Shown one piece after another: positions 1-8,974 of a DNA stretch of 64,000 nt. Position numbers and translations under genes: made by a program. Origin of the DNA: Bacillus sp. FJAT-14578 (GTDB lineage Bacteria; Bacillota; Bacilli; Bacillales; Bacillaceae_H); NCBI RefSeq assembly GCF_000504165.1, contig NZ_AYSE01000006.1, positions 62,001 through 126,000 of the forward strand, in the 5' to 3' direction. Each line of letters opens with the position of its first letter. The stretch's first letter is position 1. The notes beneath the pieces were generated by a model that searched no databases, was not told the origin of the DNA, and worked only from the letters and a program-made list of their open reading frames with translations.

Positions 1-1149
1 GGCGTTCGGGATAAACTCGCGTAATTCTTCCATGCGCTTTTCATTCGATAACATAACTTGCTGGATCAGGTATTTGGTCAATGCCATCTCTTTTACGCCT
101 GCCGCCAACATAGTGAAGACATTATTCGGTTTTACGGAACCGATCAAATCAAGATTTGAACCATTTTTTAAGAACTTTGGCGAGAAGCCGGCAAACGGTC
201 CAAACAGCAATGTTTTTTTGTTATCGATATATCTTGTATCAAGATGCGGAACAGACATCGGAGGAGCACCAACCTTAGCTTTACCGTATACTTTTGCATG
301 ATGCTGCGCGACAACTTCCGGATTGTGACAGACCATAAATAGTCCGCTTACCGGGAATCCTCCAATATGTTTTGACTCAGGAATACCGGTTTTTTGTAGT
401 AAAGGCAGACTTCCGCCCCCACCGCCGATAAAGACGAATTTTGCCGTATGGCATTCGATTTTACCGCTATCGCTATCATGCACTTTCACTTCCCACGATC
501 CGTCGCTGGTACGTTTAATATCCTCAACGCTATGCTTGTAATTGATCTCCACATTTTTACTCTTTAAGTGGTCAAACAACATGCGTGTTAAAGCCCCAAA
601 GTTGACATCCGTTCCAGAGTCGATTTTTGTTGCCGCTACCGGTTCATTCGATGTACGGCCTTCCATGATAAGCGGAACCCATTCCTTCAGTTTTTCAGGG
701 TCATCGGAAAATTCCATCCCTTGAAACAGGGGATTGTTTGACAGCGCTTCAAAACGTTTTTTCAAAAACGTTACATTTTCTTCCCCTTGTACTAAACTCA
801 TATGAGGGATTGGCATGATAAAGTCCTGCGGATTACGAATTAGATTACTCTTTACAAGATAAGACCAAAACTGTCTTGAAAGCTGAAAGTGTTCATTAAT
901 TTTTATTGCTTTGCTCACATCTATCGATCCGTCAGATTTTTCCGATGTATAGTTAAGCTCGCACAGTGCAGCGTGGCCCGTCCCTGCATTATTCCATTCG
1001 TTAGAGCTTTCTTCTCCTGCGTTTGCAAGTTTCTCAAACACTTTGATTTCCCATTCAGGTGCTAGCTCTTTCAGTAATGATCCCAAAGTCGCGCTCATGA
1101 CTCCGGCACCAATTAAGATAACGTCTGTTTTTCTCTGTATGCTGCTCAT
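1..1149 (-). CDS. mqo: Malate:quinone oxidoreductase, N-terminal 383 codons (runs off the window)
   Basis: FAD-dependent membrane-associated enzyme that oxidises malate to oxaloacetate and passes electrons to the quinone pool. The frame is open from ATG 1149 to the window edge. It begins with a dinucleotide-binding segment ([15 protein letters not shown], near residue 10) and contains the family blocks [20 protein letters not shown] and [18 protein letters not shown], closely matching the Bacillus Mqo protein as I remember it. The family is about 500 residues, so roughly the last quarter lies outside the window. The start is supported by family alignment and by AGGAAGG a few bases upstream. 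Confidence 0.95.
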   Translation of the reverse strand, partial: MSSIQRKTDVILIGAGVMSATLGSLLKELAPEWEIKVFEKLANAGEESSNEWNNAGTGHAALCELNYTSEKSDGSIDVSKAIKINEHFQLSRQFWSYLVKSNLIRNPQDFIMPIPHMSLVQGEENVTFLKKRFEALSNNPLFQGMEFSDDPEKLKEWVPLIMEGRTSNEPVAATKIDSGTDVNFGALTRMLFDHLKSKNVEINYKHSVEDIKRTSDGSWEVKVHDSDSGKIECHTAKFVFIGGGGGSLPLLQKTGIPESKHIGGFPVSGLFMVCHNPEVVAQHHAKVYGKAKVGAPPMSVPHLDTRYIDNKKTLLFGPFAGFSPKFLKNGSNLDLIGSVKPNNVFTMLAAGVKEMALTKYLIQQVMLSNEKRMEELREFIPNA

Positions 1150-1380
1150 TATAACCTTCCTCATCCCCTATATTTGCAAAAAAGAGTAAGCGCTCCTGCT
1201 TAGGTGTCACAAAAAGCAAGGTACCTCCCAGGAACACACCTTTTCTGTCTAGTTATAACTCTATTATATTCTATTATAATTAGTTATAGCTTAAAATATC
1301 TAGTATTATCTGATAATTTTAAACTATTTAAAGCCTGTAAAAAAGGGAAAAGCCTGTCCACAAGGCCCTGAGAACATACA

Positions 1381-1431
1381 AAAACGAAGGCCAAAACTTT
1401 AGCTTCTTGCAAGGGTTAAGGCCTTCGTTTG
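1381..1431. terminator. Inverted repeat, probable terminator
   Basis: Arms AACGAAGGCC (1383-1392) and GGCCTTCGTT (1420-1429) pair perfectly around a 27-base loop. The long loop is unusual for an intrinsic terminator, and no gene obviously ends here. Confidence 0.4.
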
Positions 1432-1574
1432 CCGTTATCAGTGAACCGATACCTTCTAATTTTCGCCGTTACTTGCGGGATAAATAACATTTCTATCATT
1501 ATTTCCTGAAAAATCATCTATTTTTGATATTGGTTTAATCTCACATTGAGATATATAATAAAAACAAGAAGAAA

Positions 1575-1589
1575 AGAAAACGTTTTCAA
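1575..1589. promoter_or_regulatory. Possible cre-like palindrome
   Basis: AGAAAACGTTTTCAA resembles the CcpA catabolite-response element (TGWAANCGNTNWCA) apart from its first base. It lies 46-60 bases upstream of the small gene at 1635. AT-rich palindromes of this sort also arise by chance. Confidence 0.3.
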
Positions 1590-1634
1590 CATTTAAATAC
1601 TTCGTTACTTCTCATACTATAAGGAGGATTTAAG

Positions 1635-1781
1635 ATGAGCCAAGTAGAAAGAAATTCCAAAGTGCAGAAATTAATGGAGCAACAAAAATTCAATGAGAAA
1701 GAACTTTCCAAGATGACAGATTCACAGATTGAATATTATCACTGGCTCTATTTTGATGACTCTGTTTATGATTATATGTAA
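1635..1781 (+). CDS. Small protein of 48 residues, possibly BH0509-like
   Basis: ATG 1635 follows an ideal AAGGAGG ribosome site by 7 bases, and a very strong hairpin follows the stop, so this behaves as a complete single-gene unit. The protein is highly charged at its N-terminus (SQVERNSKVQKLMEQQ) and aromatic/acidic at its C-terminus (IEYYHWLYFDDSVYDYM). The KMTDSQIEYYHW stretch loosely resembles short Bacillus BH0509-type proteins (consensus of the form LTDEEIEY), but I cannot confirm family membership. Function unknown. Confidence 0.7.
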   Translation: MSQVERNSKVQKLMEQQKFNEKELSKMTDSQIEYYHWLYFDDSVYDYM

Positions 1782-1790
1782 CTCAAATAT

Positions 1791-1850
1791 AAAATGATAA
1801 AAAGCGGGAAAAACATTGATAATTCAGGTTTTCCCGCTTTTTATCATTTT
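1791..1850. terminator. Long bidirectional terminator
   Basis: AAAATGATAAAAAGCGGG and CCCGCTTTTTATCATTTT form an almost perfect stem of more than 20 bp with flanking A and T tracts. It starts 9 bases after the small gene and would stop transcription from either side. Confidence 0.85.
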
Positions 1851-1917
1851 ATTACTTTCAGAAATAATTTCTTGCAAACCTGCTCTTTGGTAATAAGTGG
1901 AGTTCAGTTACGTTTTG

Positions 1918-1948
1918 ACCTTGCTGATTTTCAGCTTCCTTCCTTTTC
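1918..1948 (-). pseudogene. Possible remnant of a DbpA-type helicase 3' end
   Basis: Read on the minus strand, this stretch encodes KGRKLKISKVKT followed by a stop. About 25 of 28 bases match the last codons of the intact helicase gene at 19029-20474 ([12 protein letters not shown]). Nothing recognisable as helicase remains upstream of it. It may be the tail of a second, deleted copy. The match is short, so confidence is low. Confidence 0.3.
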
Positions 1949-2303
1949 CCTCCAGTCACTTCCTAGCGGCTGGGCACTAGTACATAAAAGAAGGGAATGA
2001 TCTCTACAAAACAGTCGAGGGAACAAAGCTCTCCACTCAAGCCAAAAACATTTTCTAAAGAACGTTTTATAATCAACGTATCACAGTACACTGCATTCAT
2101 TACTAATCCTATGTTCATCCTTTTTTCACTTCAATGTTGCCTATTCAACATATCAACATTTATTAGGTTAATAGGTATTAACCGTTCAACATTATTGACT
2201 GCATATCGGGGACACAAATAAACAAACTATCCCCACCTATTTCCTAAATAGAGCAAGGATTGGATTTGTCCCTAGTTACCATTTTATTCTCCAATAATTT
2301 AAA
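1949..2303. other. Intergenic, no gene seen
   Basis: AT-rich sequence. The open frames across it have no ribosome site and no recognisable protein pattern. It looks like decayed intergenic DNA next to the helicase-tail remnant. Confidence 0.5.
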
Positions 2304-2339
2304 ACACCCTCCCGATACATACAAATTCGAGAGGGTGTA
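2304..2339 (-). terminator. Terminator of the tautomerase/NamA unit
   Basis: ACACCCTCCCGA and TCGAGAGGGTGT form a stem, and on the minus strand a short U-rich tail follows. It lies about 35 bases after the tautomerase stop. Confidence 0.8.
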
Positions 2340-2373
2340 AATACAATCATTATATAAGTGAAATACCCAGAGT

Positions 2374-2565
2374 TTATTTTTCTAAGTAAGAATATAATTC
2401 GCCTTGTTTCCCATAATTATCTTTTTCCAGGTCTTCAAAAAAAATGAATACTCGATCCGATTCAACTTCGAATGTTTCAGAGACCACTTTTGTCATCTTT
2501 TGTACTAGTTCTCTTTTTTGTTCTGTGGTTTTTCCTTCTAAGACTTTAACGGTAATGAATGGCAT
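2374..2565 (-). CDS. 4-oxalocrotonate tautomerase family enzyme
   Basis: Small tautomerase of 63 residues, the usual size for this family. The mature protein would begin with the catalytic N-terminal proline (MPFITVKVLEGK), followed by the family pattern KRELVQKMTKVVSETF and VFIFFEDL. The true start is ATG 2565, nine codons inside the longest frame: it puts Pro directly after Met and is preceded by AAGGAG. Enzymes of this family ketonise enols in aromatic degradation or act promiscuously; the substrate here is not evident. It follows the NamA-like flavoenzyme by 88 bases on the same strand and shares its terminator, so the two probably form an operon. Confidence 0.88.
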   Translation of the reverse strand: MPFITVKVLEGKTTEQKRELVQKMTKVVSETFEVESDRVFIFFEDLEKDNYGKQGELYSYLEK

Positions 2566-2653
2566 ATAAGTCGCTCCTTCTTGAAACGGCATGGTCTAAA
2601 CCGTATTTCAATTACTCTATCAGCATGTCCGGATAACGCAAAAAGATTATCTT

Positions 2654-3679
2654 TTAAATACTAAAGCCGGCTTTTAATGGTTCAGGAATAATAACTTCTC
2701 CCCCTAAAGCCAAGGATGCTTCATTTGCCCAAAACGGATTGCGCAGCATTCCTCTTCCTACAGCAACAAGATCTGCTTCGCCCTCACGAATTACTTGATT
2801 GCTTAATTGCGGATCTTCCATTCTTCCTACGGCGATAACTGGAACTTGTAAAGCATTTTTAATGGCCTGAGCCAAGTCTACTTGATATCCTGGACCTGCC
2901 GTCTTTGGACCCTTTGTGCTTTCACCACCGGAAGATACATGGAAAATGTCGACGCCGGCTTCTTTGTATCGTCTTGCTACCTCCGTGGAATAATCCAAAT
3001 CATATCCACCCTCAGCATACTCTATCGCAGAAATTCTCATGATTAAAGGCATGGATTCCGGCATTACCCGGCGCGCTGCCCGAATAATTTCTACGCCGAA
3101 TAAACACTTATCTTCTCCATATTTATCTTTTCTTTTATTGGTCAACGGGGATTGAAATTGATGGATTAAATAACCATGTGCCCCATGAATTTCAATCGTA
3201 TCGACACCCGCCTGTACTGCCCGTTTAAAAGCTTTCTCAAATTTTGTTACCATTTCCTCTACTTCTTCTGTGGCCAATTCTCGTGGTGTTTGGAATCGGT
3301 CTGAAAACGCAATGGGTGAACAAGATACGGGATTTTTTGTGTCCTCGGCTTTTCGACCGGCATGAGCAATTTGAATGCCCACTTTTGCACCGTAGCTTTG
3401 ACATGACTTAATAATCTTTTCAAAAGCTGGAATATGGTCATCTGACCAGATCCCCAAGTCATAATCGGTAATTCTTCCATCGGGGTCTACATCTGTCATT
3501 TCCATAATGATTAGGCCGGCTCCACCAACTGCTCTGCTTGTATAATGAGTAAAATGCCAATCATTTGGCTTTCCGTCCTTAGCTTGGACGTTATACTGAC
3601 ACATCGGAGGCATCACAATACGATTTTTCAAATGTAATCCTTTAATCTCGAATGAATCTAATAATGTCGACATATCCAT
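2654..3679 (-). CDS. namA: Old-yellow-enzyme family NADPH dehydrogenase (NamA/YqjM-like)
   Basis: FMN-dependent ene-reductase that reduces the C=C bond of α,β-unsaturated carbonyls with NADPH. Family features: NRIVMPPMCQY with the flavin-tuning cysteine of YqjM-type enzymes, IQIAHAGRKAE, the substrate-binding HGAH pair (EIHGAHGYLIHQF) and the phosphate-binding VAVGRGMLRNP near the C-terminus. Length of about 341 residues is typical. The open frame extends to a TTG at 3700, but AAAGGAAG sits just before ATG 3679 and ATG 3673, so one of these is the start. Lead gene of a probable operon with the tautomerase, consistent with detoxification of unsaturated carbonyls, which is an inference. Confidence 0.9.
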   Translation of the reverse strand: MDMSTLLDSFEIKGLHLKNRIVMPPMCQYNVQAKDGKPNDWHFTHYTSRAVGGAGLIIMEMTDVDPDGRITDYDLGIWSDDHIPAFEKIIKSCQSYGAKVGIQIAHAGRKAEDTKNPVSCSPIAFSDRFQTPRELATEEVEEMVTKFEKAFKRAVQAGVDTIEIHGAHGYLIHQFQSPLTNKRKDKYGEDKCLFGVEIIRAARRVMPESMPLIMRISAIEYAEGGYDLDYSTEVARRYKEAGVDIFHVSSGGESTKGPKTAGPGYQVDLAQAIKNALQVPVIAVGRMEDPQLSNQVIREGEADLVAVGRGMLRNPFWANEASLALGGEVIIPEPLKAGFSI

Positions 3680-3829
3680 ACTTCCTTTCATGACCTTCAA
3701 ATACTCTAGTTTTGAGAATCTTAATCCTTTTTTATTTCAATTCATAACAAATAAGTTCATAACTGTTTTACACTAAAGCTTTCCATCAGTCAAACAACTA
3801 GTCTTACACTTCCTCTATAAGTTTTTATA

Positions 3830-4027
3830 TTAAGGAAACAGTTTCTTGAACTCAAAATGTAAGATCTTATCCAAATTCATACATTTATAAAGATAAAAAA
3901 GGCCACCCTCTTTAAAGTAGCCTTTCCTCTCTTTAAATATCCAACCTTTTTTTGTTGCCCTAGCAATCGTTTTGGGAACTTGAAAATTCTTCCTTATCGG
4001 ATCCGCCGCCTTTAAATACATCATGAC
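3830..4027 (-). CDS. Doubtful small hypothetical protein
   Basis: A 65-codon lysine-rich frame (ADPIRKNFQVPKTIARATKK, then ERKGYFKEGG) with Bacillus-like codon choice. The best start, ATG 4027, has only GGGAA upstream. A weak hairpin (AAAGGC/GCCTTT, 3900-3927) falls inside the frame. I recognise no family. It could be a real short gene or chance. Confidence 0.25.
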   Translation of the reverse strand, partial: VMMYLKAADPIRKNFQVPKTIARATKKGWIFKERKGYFKEGGLFYLYKCMNLDKILHFEFKKLFP

Positions 4028-4127
4028 GTATTCCCGGCCAAATATGTTTAAGTGGAATTTATAAGCAGAAGTTAATGTGTAACATAACATGAAAATGTAG
4101 ATTTTAAATGCTTTGAGAGGTGAAAAA

Positions 4128-4301
4128 ATGTACCCTTACAATATTTATCCGTTTTCATCACATATGAGCCACATACTGTGGCATACAAATCATACTCCAT
4201 GGCATGTGACTTATTATATGCCATGGGGAACGCCTTACATTTACAATCCTCAAGGAGCTTCATTTTATTACGGGCCCTTTGTCCCTTTATCATCGAGATA
4301 A
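4128..4301 (+). CDS. Tyr/His/Pro-rich small protein, coat-protein-like
   Basis: 57 residues starting at ATG 4128 behind GAGAGGTGA. Composition is striking: Tyr, Trp, His and Pro make up much of the chain (YPYNIYPF, WHTNHTPWHVTYYMPWGTPY), with almost no Lys or acidic residues. This is the composition of small Bacillus spore coat or outer-layer proteins, but I recognise no named member. It is convergent with the truncated activator, ending 19 bases from its stop. No signal peptide or membrane segment. Confidence 0.6.
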   Translation: MYPYNIYPFSSHMSHILWHTNHTPWHVTYYMPWGTPYIYNPQGASFYYGPFVPLSSR

Positions 4302-4320
4302 ACTATATACATGTTTTTCC

Positions 4321-5379
4321 TTAAAGAAGAACCTTATCAATCTTCCACTGATTAATCTTCCTATACAACGTGCTTCTCGTAATCCCCAGCTTTTTAGCTG
4401 CTTCTGTCACACTCATAGATTCCCTGAGGGCTTGTTCGACCATCTGCTTTTCCATGTCTTTTAGGTTGGCGACGGAAGGCAGTGAATTTATATTCTCAGC
4501 TTTGTTGAGTTCACCCGGCAAGTGGATCGGCAGGATGGCAGGGGCATCAACGGCGAGGAGAAAGGCCCTTTCCATGATGTTTCGAAGCTCCCGGATGTTT
4601 CCAAGCCAGCTGTATGATTGAAGCCGCTGCAAGATGGAATCGGACAGATTGCACGGACCCTTTCCGTACTGTTCATGGAACTGCTTTAGAAATTGTGTCG
4701 ATAGTGTCGCGATGTCTTCGATTCGCTGGCGGAGGGGCGGGAGATGGATGGTAAATACGTTTAAGCGGTAGTATAAATCCGAACGGAAGGAGCCTTGATA
4801 GGCGATTTCTTCCTTAAGATTACGATTGGTTGCGGCAATGACCCGCACATTAATCGGGCGTTCTTTATGGTCGCCGATCCGCACAACCTTCCTCTCTTCC
4901 AGCACCCGAAGCAGGCTCACTTGAAGCTTCAGGGGCATCTCCCCTATTTCATCAAGGAACAGAGTGCCGCCGTCTGCGACCTCGAATTTCCCCATGCTTC
5001 CCCCTTTTCGCGAACCGGTAAAGGCTCCTTCTGTATATCCGAATAGTTCGCTGGCAATTAGCTCTCTTGGAATTGCCCCTGCATTTAGTGCCACAAACGG
5101 ACCGTTCTTGCGGGGGCTTTGTTCATGAATAGCCCGGGCCAGCACTTCCTTCCCTGAACCGGTTTCTCCTAATATTAGTACACTTGCATCAGACTGGGAG
5201 TTAATTTTTGTCGCATGAAGCTCTTTTTGAAAAGATGGGCTGTATGTGACGATGCGCCCAAACTGGTACTCCTGTTGAGCGGGTGTTGCTGCGACAAAAG
5301 GTTCCCACTTCGCTCTTTTTAAAAATAAAAGACGAATTCCAGCTTTGCTGATATCTCTTTCAATCAACTGATGTGTCAA
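4321..5379 (-). pseudogene. 5'-truncated σ54-dependent transcriptional activator (AcoR-like)
   Basis: Encodes the AAA+ and Fis-type HTH parts of a bacterial enhancer-binding protein: Walker A GETGSGKE, ELFGYTEGAFTGS (the σ54-contact GAFTGA loop ending in Ser), Walker B GGTLFLDEIGEM, R-finger region FRSDLYYRLNVF, WLGNIRELRN and C-terminal SVTEAAKKLGITRSTLYRKI. Only about 50 residues precede the AAA+ domain, whereas AcoR-type relatives carry a sensory region of several hundred residues. The frame starts at a TTG with no ribosome site, exactly where a truncated MATE gene begins on the other strand. I infer that a deletion removed the 5' part, promoter included. A constitutive short activator is possible but would need a new promoter. 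Confidence 0.85.
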
Positions 5380-5384
5380 AGAAA

Positions 5385-6017
5385 GCTCCTCCAGCTGGTT
5401 TGCAAATGACGGTCATCTATGCTGGAGTGACAGCCATTATGACTGTAGTGAACTCATTCGGCGGGGATGTTGTAGCCGGATTTGGTGCCGTACAACGTCT
5501 TGATAGTCTCATCACCTTACCCGCCATGGCACTTGGAACGGCTGTAAATAGTATGGCTGCACAAAATATAGGTGTGAATCAATGGGAACGTGTTCATAAA
5601 GTAGCTTTATACGGAGTCCTTTATAATTTAGCGATCATGCTATTGATTGCAACGGTTATCTTCTTGTTTGCTGAATTTGCTGTTAAGCTATTTATTCAAC
5701 AGGAAGACGCGGTCAGATTCGGTGCAGAACATTTAAAAATCATAGCATTTTTCTATCCGTTTATCGGAATGAATTTTATTTTAAATGGGATTGTAAGGGG
5801 CTCAGGAGCGATGTATCAAGTATTAGTCTTAAATATCATCTCTTTTTGGGTTTTGCGTTATCCATTGACCTATTTTTGCTCCTCAATTGTAGGTGAAAAT
5901 GGAATTGCACTTGGAATGGGGATTGGCTTTGTTATTAGCAGTGCATGTTCTTTATGTTATTATCGGTTTGGGAAGTGGAAGGAGATCAAACTATTTACAG
6001 CAAGAAAAGCGAGTTAA
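5385..6017 (+). pseudogene. 5'-truncated MATE-family efflux transporter
   Basis: Encodes the C-terminal half of a multidrug and toxin extrusion transporter. The frame opens at the conserved PAGLQMTVI motif that in MATE proteins begins the second six-helix bundle, followed by VNSFGGDVVAGFGAVQRLDS and GIVRGSGAMYQVLVLNIISF. Length is about 205 residues against about 450 for the family, so the first half is missing. No ribosome site or plausible start precedes it. It abuts the truncated activator head-to-head within about 10 bases. Confidence 0.85.
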
Positions 6018-6019
6018 CA

Positions 6020-6313
6020 AAAAGAACAAAAATATCCTCCGAAAAAACAGGGTCAGTCCCCCACTATAAGTATCTTGGAGAGATAAAAATAGATACAGAA
6101 CATTCTTTAACTGATGTTAACAAATTAGCAACCTATCTTGCTATAAAAGCTGCTATTGATATTGAGAGTGAATTTTCAAAAAGAGGATTTTCATCTGAAT
6201 ATGTAAAAAAAGCTCTAACTTTATTAGCTCCCGAAGTGATACGAGGGTATTGCAAAGGAAATCTTGGACACTTTGCTCAGGAAATCGTCAAAGAAATCAA
6301 AGGAGAAGAATAA
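6020..6313 (+). pseudogene. C-terminal fragment of an unknown protein
   Basis: An open stretch of about 97 codons with protein-like composition (DTEHSLTDVNKLATYLAIKAA, EYVKKALTLLAPEVIRGYC). It has no start codon with a ribosome site. Its upstream end runs into the dispersed GGGTCAGTCCCCC motif at 6049. I do not recognise the family. Position among other C-terminal remnants suggests it is also a gene tail. Confidence 0.4.
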
Positions 6314-6435
6314 GATTACTATGCTTGTCCCTCTTTCCTATTCTTTATACAGTACTTTTATCCATACATTACCAGTACTTGGTGAAAATAAAAATCCGTT
6401 CTAATTTTTTGAACTGGGACTAGGTTCCTGTCCCT

Positions 6436-6540
6436 ATATCCCATCTTGATTTTGAATTGACTCAAGAAGAGATGGACAACATCAATGCTTTAAACGAAAA
6501 CCGTCGTGTTAGGGCAGACCCGGATAACTTTGATTTTTAA
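6436..6540 (+). pseudogene. C-terminal remnant of an aldo/keto reductase
   Basis: Encodes IPHLDFELTQEEMDNINALN followed by ENRRVRADPDNFDF and a stop. This is the characteristic tail of Bacillus YtbE/YvgN-type aldo/keto reductases (ELTxEDMxxIDALNENxRxGPDPDNFDF). Only about 34 of some 275 residues remain, without a start. Confidence 0.8.
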
Positions 6541-6603
6541 TGAACAAGATGGAATTTTGTTATGATAGACGACCATTCATTTTTATCTAAATGAACCAAA
6601 AAG

Positions 6604-6640
6604 CAGCCAAGGGCTTTATGAAAAGCCTTGGCTATTTCTA
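6604..6640. terminator. Bidirectional terminator
   Basis: AGCCAAGG (6604-6611) pairs with CCTTGGCT (6626-6633), extended by GCTTT/AAAAG inside the stem. It serves the yuiH-like gene on the minus strand. Confidence 0.75.
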
Positions 6641-6737
6641 TCCATACAGACTGTTAAACGGCGACCCGCTCTTTCTCTTTCTTCCTCAATGCTATTATTC
6701 CAGCCTGTCAGAAAAATGGCAGCTTGCTCCCTTCTTT

Positions 6738-7328
6738 TTATCGGTAACGCTCCTCTTTGAATGGATTGGCCGTCATGGAATAGCCCAGTTCTTCCCAAAA
6801 TCCGGCTTCATCTTCTTTCATGAATCGAATGCCCGACGCCCATTTTGTTCCTTTCCATAAATAGAAGGAATCCGGCGGAATCAAGCGCAACGGATAGCCG
6901 TGCTTCGGCGTTATATCCTGCCACTCATGATTTTGATCCTTCCATCGATAAACAAACAAAGCGTCGTCCCCTAGTAATGGCTCAAGCGGCAAATTAGCCG
7001 AATATCCGAAACGGTCACCGTTATAATAACCGTATATTTTCACATATTTTACCCCTTCATTGAGCTCAACTAAATTCACCAGCTCGCGCATGGCAATCCC
7101 TTCAAAAGTGGTACCAAACTTTGACCAGGTCGTAACACAATGCATATCAATGGTCGATACGGTCTTTGGCAGCTTCATCACGTCTGAAAAAGATAAAGAA
7201 GTTTCTTCTTTCACTTCACCAAATAGTCTGAAACTCCACGCATCCTCATTAAACTTATAAACATCTCCCTGGTGCAAAATAGGCCAAGTTTCTGTTTCAA
7301 ATTGGCCGGGGGGCAGCTGGTTTCGCAT
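6738..7328 (-). CDS. yuiH: YuiH-like molybdopterin-dependent oxidoreductase
   Basis: Single-domain member of the sulfite-oxidase fold family (oxidoreductase molybdopterin-binding domain), 196 residues. It has the cofactor-ligating cysteine at about residue 64 (TIDMHCVTTWSKFGTTFEG), KHGYPLRLIPPDSFYLWKG and the C-terminal SMTANPFKEERY seen in Bacillus YuiH proteins. No signal peptide and no heme domain, so it is probably cytoplasmic; the substrate is unknown. The start is ATG 7328 behind AAGGATG. Confidence 0.88.
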   Translation of the reverse strand: MRNQLPPGQFETETWPILHQGDVYKFNEDAWSFRLFGEVKEETSLSFSDVMKLPKTVSTIDMHCVTTWSKFGTTFEGIAMRELVNLVELNEGVKYVKIYGYYNGDRFGYSANLPLEPLLGDDALFVYRWKDQNHEWQDITPKHGYPLRLIPPDSFYLWKGTKWASGIRFMKEDEAGFWEELGYSMTANPFKEERYR

Positions 7329-7687
7329 CTTGCTTCATCCTTTCTTATACGAAATTAGTAACATTTTCTATAAGTGGTTACTCTAGAATAAATCATACTC
7401 ACCAACGGTTTGCGATGCAAGATATTGAAAACAGGCTCATTTTAATTTGGAGGACAATCAACGCGATATACTTATATATTTCAATCATTATGACTGACCG
7501 AATACTCGTAGGAATTGATCCCCTTCATTTCATCCAATCGTTTTCACTGGTCCAAGCATTATATTTTGAGACACGAAAGATTGTTGGTAAAATGTTGTTG
7601 TGTATTTAAAGGCACCAGGTAAAAAATAAACTATTAGAAAGCTTGCCCCTGTAAGCATGAATTATTATAAAGAAAGAAGATGAACAT
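7329..7687. other. Intergenic, no gene seen
   Basis: About 360 AT-rich bases between the divergent yuiH-like and LLM-oxidoreductase genes. They presumably hold both promoters. The frames across it lack ribosome sites. Confidence 0.5.
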
Positions 7688-8710
7688 ATGTCTGTAAAGC
7701 AACACGAAAAACGACTAAGTGATATTCAGTTTTCGGTCCTTGATCTTTCTCCGATTGTGGTCGGTGATACTCCCTCGGATTCGTTTCGAAATACGCTAGA
7801 TCTTGCTCGCCATGCTGAAAAGTTAGGCTATCATCGGTACTGGCTGGCCGAGCATCATAATATGCCTTTCATCGCCAGCTCTGCGACAGCTGTCGTCATT
7901 GGCCATGTGGCAGCGGGCACTTCAAAAATCCGGGTAGGTTCCGGTGGGATCATGCTGCCTAATCACGCTCCCCTGGTCATTGCTGAACAGTTCGGAACGC
8001 TCGAATCTCTGTTTCCGGGCCGCATCGACCTTGGTCTTGGCCGCGCACCTGGTACAGATCAGCTTACTGCCCATGCTCTAAGACGTGACCGCAGAAGTAA
8101 TGGCGATGATTTCCCTGAACAATTAGCGGAACTGCGCGCCTATTTTAATCCGTCTTTAGCTTCAGAAAGAATGCCTGTAAGAGCGATCCCGGGCGAAGGT
8201 TTGAACATTCCGATTTGGTTGTTGGGATCAAGCGGATTCAGTGCACAGCTGGCCGCCCAGCTCGGTCTGCCATTTGCCTTTGCCGGCCACTTCTCGCCTA
8301 ATCATACACTGCCGGCTTTGGAATTATACCGCCGTCACTTCCGCCCTTCCGAAGTGCTTGATAAGCCATATGCAATGGTCGGGCTGAACGTCATTGCCGC
8401 AGAGACGGATGAAGAAGCAAACCTTCTGGCCACTACCTTACAGCAGCAATTCCTGAACTTGGTTCGGGGAAAAGATGCGCCGCTGCAGCCGCCGGTGGAC
8501 AATATGGATGATCTCTGGAGTGACTATGAAAAAGCAGCCGTAGAACAACAGTTAGGCTCCTCCATCATCGGTAGCCCTGAGACCGTAAAAGCAAAACTGC
8601 AGAAATTTTTAGATGATACCCAGGTTGACGAAATCATGGTCATTGCCCAAATGTTTGATCATAAGAAACGTCTTCGTTCGTACGAAATTGTGGCTGACAT
8701 TACAAAATAG
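7688..8710 (+). CDS. LLM-class (luciferase-like) flavin-dependent oxidoreductase
   Basis: 340-residue TIM-barrel enzyme of the bacterial luciferase-like superfamily, probably using FMNH2 or F420/flavin with an unknown substrate. Family signs: [19 protein letters not shown] near residue 55, [33 protein letters not shown], and the C-terminal [13 protein letters not shown]. It resembles YhbW/YwcH-type proteins. The ribosome site is weak (AAAGAAGATG), and the start is chosen by family length. Single gene, followed by a clear terminator. Confidence 0.88.
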   Translation: MSVKQHEKRLSDIQFSVLDLSPIVVGDTPSDSFRNTLDLARHAEKLGYHRYWLAEHHNMPFIASSATAVVIGHVAAGTSKIRVGSGGIMLPNHAPLVIAEQFGTLESLFPGRIDLGLGRAPGTDQLTAHALRRDRRSNGDDFPEQLAELRAYFNPSLASERMPVRAIPGEGLNIPIWLLGSSGFSAQLAAQLGLPFAFAGHFSPNHTLPALELYRRHFRPSEVLDKPYAMVGLNVIAAETDEEANLLATTLQQQFLNLVRGKDAPLQPPVDNMDDLWSDYEKAAVEQQLGSSIIGSPETVKAKLQKFLDDTQVDEIMVIAQMFDHKKRLRSYEIVADITK

Positions 8711-8783
8711 GAAGAAAACCACTCGTCACACCTGATTTAAATACTTTTCGTCATTTTCCATATACCCAAAACAAATGAAAAAA

Positions 8784-8820
8784 TCCGGCAGTAATTTTAT
8801 ACTGGCCGGTTTCTTTTTTC
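8784..8820 (+). terminator. Terminator of the LLM gene
   Basis: CCGGCAGTA (8785-8793) pairs with TACTGGCCGG (8800-8809, one bulged G), followed by TTTCTTTTTT. Confidence 0.88.
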
Positions 8821-8916
8821 CCGTATTAACTCAGTAAGATCCCCACTTCAAAAACTTAGCATCATCGGAGAAGTTTAAGTGGGGGATGAAGCCCTATTGA
8901 TGGAAGTTTCCTTTAT
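8820..8916 (+). repeat. Internally deleted copy of the structured repeat element
   Basis: Carries the 5' end (CCCGTATTAAC, then ATCCCCACTTCAAA...AGTTTAAGTGGGGGAT hairpin) and the 3' end (TGATGGAAGTTTCCTTTAT) of the ~337-bp element at 16634-16970, with the roughly 240-bp middle missing. It begins immediately after the terminator of the LLM gene. Confidence 0.75.
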
Positions 8917-8974
8917 TTTAGCGTTCCATCGTGAAAACTCAAACTAAATCATTTGACTTAATGAGAGATAAATC

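Noticed and set aside
32-724. Plus-strand open frames opposite the start of the window
   Set aside because: They lie antisense to the mqo reading frame, which is open throughout and matches the family; they are shadows.
7415-7609. 64-codon plus-strand frame upstream of the LLM oxidoreductase
   Set aside because: No ribosome site and AT-rich random composition.
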